64,000 nucleotides of DNA, from the NCBI GenBank assembly GCA_011316305.1, contig SAUG01000067.1, positions 310,001-374,000 of the forward strand, in the 5' to 3' direction. The translations under genes were made by a program, and so were the position numbers. This document shows, piece by piece, positions 1 to 10,247 of the stretch. The notes under the pieces are model-generated. The model made no database searches. It was not told the origin of the DNA and saw nothing but the letters and a program-made list of their open reading frames with translations. The DNA is from Rusavskia elegans. Lineage: Eukaryota > Ascomycota > Lecanoromycetes > Teloschistales > Teloschistaceae. Each line of letters begins with the position of its first letter. The first letter of the stretch is position 1.

Positions 1-265
1 TTGACATAGCATATTGCCCTTCGGCTTTAGGGTTATGTTACTCTCTTTTTCGATATGAATGCTATCGTCCTTTTTTCTCGTTATGCTATCTCTTCCTGCC
101 CTATGCTTCAACGGGCAGACAAGGTCCTGAGCTGAAGCTGACATGATACAGATATATATTTATATATCTATCTATATTTTCACAGTTCTCCTTTACTCGA
201 ATTGCCGTTTTCTCATTTGACATGACTGTCGGGTTGACTCCCTTTCGCCCTGCCAATCCCATTTT

Positions 266-586
266 TCACGGGCCTTTACATACCTTCTCAAACACTTCCA
301 CCGTATGCTTCCATACTTTCTCCGGTAACCCCTTTTCCCGGTATGCAGACAGCAATTTCCCCATCCCGCTAGATGCACTTTCGTTATATTGTCGGACGAT
401 GTAGAATCCGCCTCCGGTTCCACCTTTACTGCTTTCTGCTCTTGATGGCCCGTAGGAAAGCTGGACCCCTGAGGCGGAAGAGGCGGAGCTCGATAGAGGT
501 GGGTAACGATTCGATGTCGCGTGGAAAAGTTGGCGTTCGCCGCAGTCGGGCAATGAGACCGCCAGGAAGGAAATGAGTGGTTGGAA
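266..586 (-). pseudogene. Short-chain dehydrogenase, C-terminal part, cut off by transposon
   Basis: This is the C-terminal part of the SDR gene whose N-terminal part lies at 7910-8871. The frame reads FQPLISFLAV, then GERQLFHATS, and ends KVWKHTVEVFEKV before a stop, which matches the C-terminal end of the fungal SDR family found in natural-product and unknown-function reductases (GERHL.LATS, then EKVWEHTEEEF). It begins immediately at the right-hand flank of the outer transposon. If the element and one TA copy are ignored, the two parts join in one reading frame (AFQI followed by FQPLIS). No start codon of its own is expected. Homology is inferred from remembered family motifs, not from a search. 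Confidence 0.7.
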
Positions 587-588
587 TA

Positions 589-763
589 CAGTCGTATTCA
601 AAACCCTGAAGTTCCGGCCGAGGGCGGGGGACCTAAGGTCGATTTATTAGCGAACTAAACTAAAATTAACTATAAATCCTATTCTAATTTCTATAGCTAT
701 AGAAATTATAATTTATATATCTAATTTAATTAAATTAAAATTTATAATAGTATTTTATTTATA
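589..763 (+). repeat. Left terminal inverted repeat of the outer transposon
   Basis: It pairs with 7731-7907. The outer ~70 bp are GC-rich and nearly identical between the copies; the inner ~100 bp are AT-rich and contain a palindrome around CTATAGCTATAG present in both arms. Differences are mainly C/T or G/A transitions, as RIP would leave. Confidence 0.9.
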
Positions 764-999
764 AATTCTAGCGATTACTTCTAGGTATTATTATCTAATT
801 CCTTTCCCGCTATAATTATATTTCCGCTATTTTCTCCTATTATTTATATAGATATCCTCTATTATTTAATCTATAGTAATTTTAATAAAACTATTATTAA
901 TAGCTATAAAAGTCGTATATTCTTTAACTAAATAGAGAAAATAAAGCGAAATTAGAAAAAAAGCGGTAATATTATTATTAAATCGAAAGAACTAAATAG

Positions 1000-1790
1000 A
1001 AAACCGATCCTTTTTAATAAAAGAAATTTTAAATAATTTAAAATCTTTCTAAATTAAAAATTACTAGTCTATTAAAAGAAAATATAATAGTTTTTATATA
1101 ATTTTTATAATATTATTATTAGCTAACTAATATTTAATAGAATTTTTAAAAAATTCTACTATTTTTAAAAAAAGGTTTATTATATCGCCGTCTAGAGATC
1201 TGATAAATTAAAAAAGAAATAGCGTTAGTATATAGCTAAATAATATCTAAATTAAATTATTTATTTAAATAATTTCGCGGTTTATAAATAAATAGATTCG
1301 GTTTTTTTTTTCTATTAATTTAATATTAATTCGATTAGATAATAGAAAGTTCGGATAGAATTATATAGATATATTCTATAAAATTAAATAGAATCTATAA
1401 CGTTTAAAAAAATAGAATATTCTTTTAATATTAGATATAATAGAATATATTATCTAGAGGATTATTTATAGAAATTATACGAACGAGTTTTTTAATTAAT
1501 TTATTAAATAATATATTCTATTTAAAATAGATTTCGATAATAAATTTCGTTTAATACTAATATTAGATAATACGAAAATTTATTATAATACCGAGTTAAA
1601 AAATATATATACTATTATAGACGTAATATTAATATTTTTATTTCTATATTTTTCGAATTTTAATTCTATCGAAACTTTATTTATATTACTAAATATATAG
1701 ATAAAGAAAAACTATAGATTTCTAAATATTTATAGTAAAAAAAAAAGAATTTTTAGATTTTTTTAATAATATTATACGGTTTAAAATATC
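1000..1790 (+). pseudogene. Transposase relic, DD34E (Tc1/mariner type), RIP-inactivated
   Basis: In one plus-strand frame the stretch 1548-1676 reads ILDN, then about 30 residues later FLFLYFSNFNSIE. This is the RIP-altered form of the Tc1/mariner catalytic block, where the family has a D in LDN and LPPYSPDLNPIE. The Asp codon is at 1566-1568 and the Glu codon at 1671-1673, which leaves exactly 34 residues between them. Upstream the same protein can be followed weakly, with many TAA and TAG stops where CAA, CAG or TGG codons are expected. The first catalytic Asp and the N-terminal helix-turn-helix could not be placed, so the outer limits are approximate. It cannot encode a working enzyme. 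Confidence 0.8.
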
Positions 1791-1948
1791 AAATAATAAA
1801 CTAGTAGATCTATTTCATAATATAGATTATATTTAAAGACTTTAAATAGAGATATATAGAGACTATCGTAAGAAATTAATTAAATCCAGACCGTTTATAT
1901 ATATAAATAGTTTTTTTTTTTTAAAATCTCTATCTATTTTACTATAAA

Positions 1949-1972
1949 TTATTATTATTATTATTATTATTA
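1949..1972. repeat. (ATT)n microsatellite
   Basis: An uninterrupted run of ATT units inside the RIP-degraded outer transposon. It has no evident function. Confidence 0.9.
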
Positions 1973-2304
1973 ATTAATCTAATATAATAGATTCGATTAT
2001 CTAAATTTTATATATTATTTTTATAAAATAAATTTTTATAATTTTTCTACTATATCTAATTTTATATAATCTATTATAAAAAATTATCCGCCGGTTTAAT
2101 ATTAAAACTAGTACAGAGAAAAGAATTGTTTCGAAAAAGATTTAATTAAAAGCGAAAAAAAGAAAACTATTAGCTTTTATATTATCTATAAAATTCGTTA
2201 AACTTTTTTAAAATAAATTTAATAATACTAGATTTTATTTTAAACGCGTTCTATTTTTTTTTTAAATAAAAATCCTATTTCTAATTTTATAATACTATAA
2301 AGTT

Positions 2305-2759
2305 TAGAATTGCCGTTTCGGATCGGATTTCCGTCGAACCGTCGGGTACCCGATCCGATTTTAGCAATCCGATCCGGACCCGATCCGAATCTTGGCGGGT
2401 CGAATCCGGGTCGGGTTACTTAGTAACCCGATCCGGACCCGACCCGATTATTTAATATATTTAATATATTATAATTTTAATATTTTAATAAAGGTAATAC
2501 ATCGAAGTAATATATTTAGTCTTACTACGGACTCTCTAGCTAGCGTGGTTAATTAATTAGAATTTTTTTAGTAAATTCGTATAAAAGTTATACTAGCTTT
2601 ATACTTTTATACTAGGGCTTAGTGTTTTTTCAGGTCGGATCGGGTTAGCTAACCCGGGTTTAAAACCCGGCCGGGTCGGGTTACGTTTTTGTCTGACCCG
2701 ACTCGGGTCGGGTCGGGTTGGCTAATCCGGGTTCGAAACCCGACCCGACGGCCAGTCTA
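2305..2759. mobile_element. hAT-type MITE with perfect 8-bp target duplication
   Basis: The element begins TAGAATTGCCGT and ends with the complement of TAGACTGGCCGT. It is flanked by identical 8-bp copies of ATAAAGTT at 2297-2304 and 2760-2767. An 8-bp duplication, short imperfect inverted repeats and dense subterminal GGGTCGGGT/CCGACCCG repeats are hallmarks of hAT elements. At 455 bp with no reading frame it is non-autonomous. The ends are GC-rich and hardly touched by RIP although both flanks are heavily mutated, so it probably arrived after the host element was mutated, or was never recognised as a repeat. Confidence 0.9.
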
Positions 2760-3080
2760 ATAAAGTTATAGTCTATATTTTTAATAGAAGTAAAAATATT
2801 CTATAATTTTCGCGTTTTTATTAATCTAATATAGAAGAGATATTATAGTAATTTATCGGGCTCGCCGTTAATAGAATTATTTAAAGAGATTATTAAAGCT
2901 TCGGGCTATCTAATATCGATAATAGTAGATCTAACTCTATTCGAAAAAGATAAATAAAATAGTAATCGAATTATATACTATTATTAAATCTATAATTATA
3001 GACGTTTTCGCTGTTTTTTTTATTTTAGCTTTTTTTTTCGCTTTTTTCTATTCCGCCGGTCCCGAGCTGTATCCTGCTAG

Positions 3081-3273
3081 TGTTATAACGAGGTCAAATA
3101 TAGATAATAATTGGATGGTAGAAAGATTTTTTGAAGTTTTTTGTTCTATAGAAGAGGTTTACGGGTATAAAAGATACGTATTAAAGCCGCTATCTAATCT
3201 AGCGAGCCGTACTAAATCTAATCGGATAATTTATTATATATCTTTCGGTTTTATAAAAACTAGCTCTATAATA
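3081..3273 (-). repeat. LTR copy (downstream LTR in element orientation)
   Basis: 193 bp, aligned over its length with 6117-6309. Most differences are C/T and G/A transitions. A short open frame (from 3115) runs through it and into the interior, but its counterpart in the other LTR shows it is repeat sequence, not a gene. Confidence 0.9.
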
Positions 3274-3879
3274 AATATTTTAAAAAGAGAAAAAGATATT
3301 ATCTTCGATATTATAACGAACGTTAATGAAATTATTAATTCTATTACATCTAAAATACGTTTGAATATATCCGCTATCTTTTTTATACGCGCCGTATAGC
3401 TTCTAGAATTTTCTATTTTTTTAAGTTCTTTTCTATATATATAGGCTCCTGGCTAGTTGAATCGAGGCGTTAATATTAAAATAAATAAAGATATCGATAG
3501 CGGCGTAGTTTACGATTAGACGAAACGATATAGATATAGCGTTTATATATATATATATAATAGAAAGAATAGAAACGAAATTAGTTATAAAGTTTCTAGA
3601 AACTAATTAATCCGTTTTATTATTAGTTAAATAAATAGGAATTTAAATTTTAAAAAAATTTATTTACTTTTAATTTTAATTAGCTAGAATTAAATTAAAT
3701 ATAGCTTTTAACTTCGGTTTATTTATCGTTTTCGTTACTACTATCTATTTTTTCTAGTTTTTTTTATATATAATAAATAGTAGCTTTAAAATTTTAATAT
3801 ATATTAAAAGGATTATATTCGAATTAACGTTTTCGAAATATATAAATTTAATTTTTTTTCGCTAATAGTTATAATATAT

Positions 3880-4195
3880 CTTTCAAAATATAAAATTATA
3901 TTAAAATCTTCTAATGAATTTAAACCGATAATAAAATCTATTTATAGATTATCTACTAAATATATTATAATAAATACGTTAATTTTATTTTCTATAAATT
4001 AAATATTAAATTTAATAATTCGATCGTATAAATAGAGACCGTAAACGCTTTTAAAGATAATCGATATCGTTTTTTCCGTAATTATAATTAAATTAATATC
4101 TTTAAATAGAAGAAAATAGTCGATAATAGAAATTCCGCTGCCCGTATCGATATATACGTTCAAACTCGTTTTATTAAATACGGTAGTATTTATAG
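3880..4195 (-). pseudogene. Retroviral-type aspartic protease relic of the LTR element
   Basis: The minus-strand frame contains VYIDTGSGISIID with DTGSG at 4134-4148, the catalytic motif of retropepsins. In the same frame, about 70 residues on, it reads IDFIIGLNSLEDF (around 3908-3945), which matches the conserved IxGxDxL block near the end of Gag-Pol proteases. Only two stop codons interrupt the stretch, at sites where RIP would turn Gln or Trp codons into stops. The upstream 4200-6116 presumably held Gag, but no zinc knuckle could be read. Confidence 0.8.
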
Positions 4196-6116
4196 TAGCG
4201 TATAGAATCTAGATTTAAAGATATATATATTATCGCGTATATATTAATTAAAATTCTATTACTTTTTTATATATTTCTAGCTAAAAAATCTAGAATCGAC
4301 GCTATAGAAATAAATTCTATAGTCTGCGAACTCGTTAACGTTATCGAAACTTTAAAAAATAGAGTATTAATTATATATCTATAGCTATAAATCTTATTAA
4401 ACGTTTCTAATATTATTAAAATTAACGGAGAAACTATATATTAAATTGGCTTCTAGAGAAAACTCTTTTCTATAGAAACTATTATTATAAATATCGTTAT
4501 TTCCTTCGTTTCTAATAAATATATAGATATTTTCTTCGTTCGCGCTATTAAAATTAGCGTTAATCTGCTAATTACAATTTAGATTTAGTTTAAAACTCTA
4601 GTTATTTCGTAACGGAATCTCGATACGACGTTTAATAAATCAGAATAACTGCTAGAAAAACTATTAAAAAAATTACTAATTCTACTAACGAAATTCGTAT
4701 TAGAATAAATTATCGGACGGTCCGCGCTATTAATAATATAGTTATTAAAATTAATTCTTCTATAAATTATATAACGGTTACTATATATTCTAATAAAATA
4801 GTATTTAATTCTAATAGCGCTAAATTTATTAAAGTTTTTCGGAAAACTTTAACGTATAGAATTTTCTCTAGGCGGTTTTCTTAGCTTAGAACTTTTAAAT
4901 AAATAATAGAAAGGTTATCGTTCTATTTAACTCGTCGATATTATATTATAGATCTGGTATAAAATAGTTAAAAGTCTAGAAAATCTATTACTATTCGTTT
5001 TTAAAACCAATATTATAACTATAACGTACTATTTATAATATATAGTCAGAAACCGGATATTATTAATATACGTTATCGATTTTATATTCGTTAGTCTTTA
5101 ATAAATCTATTATATCGCTGGCTTTTATTTTAAATCGTTAAATAAACAGTTTTTTCTATATCTACAGATTTTGATCGCTTTAAAATACTATATAATATAT
5201 ATTATCGAATTCGGTAACGTATTAGATCTAAATCGTATCGTAGAAATAGAAATAAAAATATTAGTAAATAAATAGATTTTCTTGGATTTTTATCTACGTT
5301 TTAATTTGATTTATAAAGAAATATATATTACGAAACTATATATTTTAATCGATATTAATCTAATCGTTTTTACCGTATATAATTTACAATAGGTACGGAT
5401 TAAAATATTCGATATTTAATATTTTAAACTTTTTTTTATTATTCGAAAGATTTATATTTTTAAATATCTATAATACTGCGATAATAATATTTTGAAACTT
5501 ATTCGAACGGAGTTAGAAATATCGTTTATTACCGTTAAAACTTTAAAATAATAGAAATAAAAGTCTAGCGGTATCCTAAATTTAAATTTTAGTAGGTAAT
5601 AGCGATAAAGAAATCTCCGCCGTTTATTTATAAAAAAACTAAAGTCGTTTATTTCTACTATCTAAAGATTTGATAAGAAAATCGATTTTATTTTTAAACG
5701 AGATAAAGCCGTTTATTTTATTTTTAAAAGCTTTAAATCTTAATTCGATAGATAAAGCTCCGGCCTAATCGTTTATTAATAAACCTACGAATAATTAATT
5801 AAAGCTAGAATATCTAATATTATTTAATAGATTATAATATATAGTACTAGGCCGGTCGTCGCCGTTATAGTTTTCGGAAGCAGATTCGAAGCTAGCAGAT
5901 ACTATATTAATAATAGCGAAGATAAAATAAAATAAATAAAATAAAGGCGATTAATTTTTGTTTAATTCTAGCGGAATTAATTTATATTTACTAGAAAGCA
6001 ATTAGAGATAATTTAAATTTTCGGAAAATTTAAAAGATTATATTTACTGGCGTAGATTTAAAATAAATCTACGTATAATAATATAGAATAATCAAAATAT
6101 TTTTATTACTACCATT

Positions 6117-6309
6117 TATAATAACGAGATCAAATATAGATAATAATTAGATGATAGAAGGATTTTTTGAGATTTTTTATTCTATAGAAAAGGCCTGCGG
6201 GTATAAAAGGTACGTGTCAAAGCCGTTACCTAATCTAACGAGCCGTATTAAATCTAATCGGATAATTTATTATATATCTTTCGGTTTTATAAAAGCTTGC
6301 TCTATAACA
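6117..6309 (-). repeat. LTR copy (upstream LTR in element orientation)
   Basis: 193 bp, the same length as 3081-3273. It ends TCTATAACA at 6301-6309 and is followed by the duplicated 5-mer ACTAG. It has kept more of its original bases than the other copy at several positions, for example GGTACGTGTCAAAGCCG. Confidence 0.9.
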
Positions 6310-6314
6310 ACTAG

Positions 6315-7730
6315 ATTAAATAAACCAATATCGTATTTTTACCTCTATCTGGTTAAATAATAATAGGATTAAAATTATTACTAACGATAGTTTTTATAGT
6401 AGTATTTTCTTTCTATTATTCTTTTTTATTTCTTTTTTATTTTAGCGAAGAATCTAGAATATATATAAAAATAGATCTTTAAAATCGTAATCTTTTCTAT
6501 TATTTATATTATTAGTCTAGCTAACGATATAAAATATATTAATTCTATAATAATAACTATTATAATTATTAGAATCTTTTTAATAATAGATATTCGTTTT
6601 CAAATTTCTTTATTTATATATAGTAGACCGGCAGCGGAGTTTTTTCTATAGTTTTTAGATTTTTAATAGAAGCTAGCTTTTTATAATTCGCTCTTTATTA
6701 TATTTAGCGGTTTTAAAAATAAAAATCTAGATAATTATATCTTTTTTTAATATAAAAATTTAAAATAAAAATAAAAATTATTTATTTATAATTAATAATA
6801 ATATTATTTTAGCCTTTTAATTAAATATTATAAATAAAATTATATATTTTTTATTTCTAATTAAATACTATCTAGTCTATATAGATATTTATTACTAACG
6901 GCCGAAAACGAAAATTTCTAAATTGATTTTAGTAGAAATCTTTTTATATAGCTTCTAAAATATAAATTTAAACTTTATACTAATTAAAATTATATCGAAT
7001 AAAACAATTCTTTTTATAATAGTATATTTTTTCGTAATATTCTTGGTTAAAATAAAAGAGTTATTAAAATCGATATAATTTCTTCTATTAAAAATTATAT
7101 TAATTCGATTTATATCTAATTTCTTTTTAAAAAATATATATTTTTTGATAATAGAATAATTATATAGTTTTTTTTTCTAGATTTAGATCTAGATCTAATA
7201 ATAGCGAAACTAATAGTAATAAAAGTTTCTTCTATTATTTTTTTACTATAACTATTTAAAAAATATTATTTTAAAAAATCTAAATAGAAAAAACCTAGCT
7301 TTTAAAATTAATTAATAGTATAGAAATAGAAAAATCGTTACTAGAAAAAACGCTACTATAAATATTTTTATTAGTTTAACTTTTAATATAATAATAATAA
7401 ATTTAAATTATTAAATAGTTTTATATATCTAATATTTAAAAATATATTTTTTTTTCTATTTTTTTTTCCGTTTTTTTTTCTATTATAGAACTAACTATAA
7501 TTAAAATAAAAGATTTATTTTTTATAATAGGCTTTTTTTTTAATAATAATATAGTAGACTTTCGGACTATAAATTTTTTTTTTAAATAAAAGAAATTTTA
7601 ATATTAATTCGAAAAATAATATATTTATTTTCTAGAACTAGCAGTAATAATAGCGGCGAGATATTACTATTAAAAGAAAAAAAGACCGCTTTTTTTCTAT
7701 AAAATATAATAATAAAAACTTCTATTAAAA
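6315..7730. other. RIP-degraded interior of the outer transposon, content unrecognised
   Basis: This stretch of about 1.4 kb is very AT-rich. It should be the right half of the outer transposon. The minus-strand frame over about 6880-7140 stays mostly open, with a stretch ending KINLEIFVFGR. I could not match this to a family. It may be a second gene of the element or a further decayed insertion. Confidence 0.5.
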
Positions 7731-7907
7731 TATATAAATAAAATACTATCGCGAATTTTAATTTAACCGAATTAGATATATAAATTTTAATTTCTATAGC
7801 TATAGAAATTAGATTAGGATTTATAGTTAAATTTAGTATAGTTCGCTAATAAATCGACCCTAGGTCCCCCGCCCTCGGCCGGAACTTCAAGGTTTTGAAT
7901 ACGACTG
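7731..7907 (-). repeat. Right terminal inverted repeat of the outer transposon
   Basis: Inverted copy of 589-763. It is followed by TA at 7908-7909, matching the TA at 587-588. Confidence 0.9.
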
Positions 7908-8871
7908 TATATATTTGAAACGCGCTGCTACGGGCTGTTGGTACCTCATATCAGCTGCTGAGATTCTGTAGACGGAGAAAGGATATGTATATTGTAAACG
8001 ATTACGACCTCGGCGATATATTTTTAGCAAGCAATGAAATTTTCATCCATTGTACTTTTATGCATGAGAAGCTGCTCTGCAGGGTATTTGTCGCCACATA
8101 CCCGGCGCATACATGCGCGAAGGCCATCTTTTGTGTGTTTTCTTGGGCTAGGTGCTCGAATGCCAGGGAGGTTGTGGTTTTGCCGTGCTTGACACAGGCT
8201 AGCTAGCCGTAGTTGTATTTGAGCTCCAAATCATCTTCGTGTATCTTGGCTTCCTGCCCGCCCGCGAGGTCGGAGACGACGTATGGGTACGGAGTGAGGG
8301 AGAGGAGAGGGAGGAGATTGTGGACGAAACGAAGACGGGAGTAATAGCGGAGTGAGAGGGGGGTGTCAATGCCTTCCTTTGTTTCTGTAGCGGATCGTTT
8401 GCAGACAATTAGGCACTCACTGTAAGAGTGGGAAAGCGTCCATCGATCGGTCTGAGGAATGTGGCATGCGTTGTGATGTAACGAGACTCACTCACCTCTT
8501 CTCCCCTCAAAACTCAGATAGCTCTGACTCACGAACAGCATATCAATCCCATTCGTCCCACCGTCCTCGATCATCCCATTAATATTCTCAGACCTCATCA
8601 ACGCTCTCGAGCAACGCTACCTCCCGTTCATGAATATGTACATGCCCTTGCCATTCACCTCCTTCAAGTCATCGATGATCTCTTTGGCACTGGCTTCGCT
8701 GCGCCCAACGATATAGCATGTCGGAGTGACGGTATGGAGAGCCACTTGGCGGAGTGTAGCGAGACCGATGCCTTGGGTTGCGCCTGTGAAGACGGCGGTG
8801 GGAGAGGAGAGGTGAGGAGGGAGGTCACGGAGGGAGTCATTGGAGGAGCGACCTTGATTAATAGCGACCAT
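7908..8871 (-). pseudogene. Short-chain dehydrogenase/reductase, N-terminal part, frameshifted and split by transposon
   Basis: The ATG at 8871 opens a protein beginning MVAINQGRSSNDS with TGATQGIG, the Rossmann dinucleotide-binding motif (TGxxxGIG), then CYIVGRS. Further parts of the same family are recognisable downstream on the minus strand in changing frames: EVALLESVDEV, MLFVSQSYLSFEG, RYYSRLRFVHNLLPLL, and TTTSLAFEHLAQEN followed by FAHVCAGYVATNT. At least two frameshifts (near 8630 and 8590) and a stop (near 8208) break it, independently of the transposon that begins at 7907. One intron may lie around 8410-8495. The remaining C-terminal part is at 266-586. The order of events (decay or insertion first) is not known. 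Confidence 0.75.
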
Positions 8872-9305
8872 CGTGAGGTGTGGCGGCTTGCGGAATGGAG
8901 TGTTTTGAGTGGTGGATATCGTTCGCAGACGCTATACCTGGACCCGCTGTGAAGTCAATTCGAGGTGTCTGTCTAATTCAGGGTAACCGTTGAAATTCCA
9001 ATGTCAATGGTGTCAAGATTGTGCCCTGTAATCTCGCCGAGGGGATGTTTGTTGAGCAAAAGATGACCCGGATTGATCTAGATTGCTGCCACTTGGCACG
9101 GATAGCTGCTTTATAGAGAGCTGACCCTGCCACTCACAGAACCCATGAGGAATGACATGCTGGTGGACCGTCGTAGCCAAGGTCTATCTTTTGCTCTCGA
9201 CTACATCTGCCAGTGATCCCGTTCTACATAACGTTCTTCGACTCGACCTCTCTTTCCAAAGCACATAGATTTCCCCCTTTTCCTCCTTGTTGTTCTCTGC
9301 ATCAT
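8872..9305. other. Intergenic, 434 bp
   Basis: This lies between the start of the broken SDR gene and the 3' end of IRC22. I see no gene or RNA signal. Confidence 0.6.
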
Positions 9306-10247
9306 CTAACCATTCCTACTCTTTGGTCGCGACCCACTTTTCACTCTCCTCGCGTCCGGTCTTTGTAGATGCCCCGCTGGGATCCAACTCTCATCGTACG
9401 CCTTTGCTCCGCTCGTGACCGCTGGTCCATCAGCGCCAAGGACAGATACTTGATCGCTGGGATCCACGCTTTTGCTACCGGAGGTTGACTTGCGCGCACG
9501 GGAGGCGTCTTTGCCACCGCGGCGTTTCTGGGGGAAGAGGGTCGAAATCCAGGTGCTGTAGATGAAGTAGCACGTACCCGCGAAGATGCTGGCGAGGAAT
9601 AGGTAGAGAAAGATACTGTAGAAGGAGTGTTTTTTAGCCAACGAGGAAGAAGCATAGAAGGCTGAAGGGACTTACATCTGGGGATCAAAGATGCTAGTAT
9701 CTGGTTCGACGATCGCGACAGTCTCATTGAAGGCTTGTATTGTGATCGGTGTTCCCTCATTCGTGGTCAACACGATGGCCAAGTTCAACGTCAGTTCCTG
9801 TGGCTGCAGCTCCGTCGCAAATTTGTATTGGATGCTCTCGCTTTGACCAGCCGGGATCTCAATGCCGTAGCGAGTAGTTGTCAAGTTGCGAACGATTCGG
9901 GAGCCTTGTGGAGAAGGAGACGTGAAGTCGGAGGTCCAGAGGGAGCCGCCGACGAAGACGACGGTAACAGGTTCGGGTTCTTCGTTGGAGACAGAAAGAA
10001 CCGCTTGAGTTGCTTGGCCATTGACAAGCTTGATGCCGAAGATCTCGGATGATGGGAAAGAGGTAGAGACTTTGACGGCGAGGTTGGGGGACTGAGGCTT
10101 GTCGACCTCCTCCTCCACGGACTAATTCGAGAAAGGGGAATGTCAGTGATCCTTCGGGTGGCCCTGAAAGGGTAGATAGGACCTTACATCCTCGGCGACT
10201 GCTCTGAAAGCCAGCAATGCTATTGTGAAGAAGCGCAAGAAGCCCAT
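9306..10247 (-). CDS. IRC22: IRC22-like translocon-associated protein (TRAP-alpha family)
   Basis: Three exons: 10247-10188, 10121-9676 and 9615-9306, giving 271 residues. Introns are 66 and 60 bp with GTAAGG and GTAAGT donors. The ATG at 10247 starts a signal peptide (MGFLRFFTIALLAFRAVA). A lumenal beta-rich ectodomain follows (about 20-168, with VTVVFVGGSLW), then one membrane segment starting at about 170 (FLYLFLASIFAGTCYFIYS) and a basic cytosolic tail with KKR/RKS clusters. This order is that of TRAP-alpha/SSR1 and of yeast Irc22, ER proteins next to the Sec61 channel. An upstream in-frame ATG at 10325 would put residues before the signal peptide, so 10247 is preferred. The exact role of Irc22 is not well established. 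Confidence 0.85.

Larger units (their letters stand above)
3081..6309 (-). mobile_element. LTR retrotransposon (Gag-protease only), RIP-degraded
   Basis: Two direct repeats of exactly 193 bp (3081-3273 and 6117-6309) bound a 2.84 kb interior. LTR ends are TGTTATA and TATAACA. The flanking 5-mers GCTAG (3076-3080) and ACTAG (6310-6314) form a target duplication differing by one RIP-type G-to-A change. An aspartic protease motif on the minus strand sets the orientation. Reading that way, TGGTAG follows the upstream LTR after two bases, as expected for a primer binding site. Only ~600 bp lie between protease and the downstream LTR, so reverse transcriptase, RNase H and integrase cannot fit. It is a deletion derivative or a non-autonomous family. 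Confidence 0.88.
589..7907 (+). mobile_element. RIP-degraded Tc1/mariner-type DNA transposon hosting two nested insertions
   Basis: Both ends carry the same inverted sequence, CAGTCGTATTCAAAACC at the left and its complement at the right. The inverted repeats run ~175 bp with few differences and are flanked by TA on both sides (587-588 and 7908-7909). A TA duplication and a DD34E transposase relic place it in the IS630-Tc1-mariner superfamily. Without the nested MITE and LTR element it would be about 3.6 kb, long for this superfamily. The interior is very AT-rich with many stop codons and retained CpG, typical of RIP. Bases 6315-7730 hold no motif I recognise. It lies within an SDR gene. Confidence 0.88.

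Noticed and set aside
1949..1972. Tandem ATT units as a possible CRISPR or functional array
   Set aside because: A simple microsatellite without spacers, in a eukaryotic genome.
2720..2745. GGTTCGAAACC-like sequence as a tRNA B box
   Set aside because: It belongs to the GGGTCGGGT repeats of the hAT MITE, and no A box or acceptor stem is present.
3115..3399. Open frame of 94 codons in the AT-rich block, with a similar one at 6151-6360
   Set aside because: The two frames begin in the paired 193-bp LTRs, so they are repeat sequence and not a gene family.
8199..8408. Minus-strand frame of 69 codons taken as a small gene
   Set aside because: It is an out-of-frame reading of the SDR pseudogene; another frame over the same bases gives the SDR motifs.
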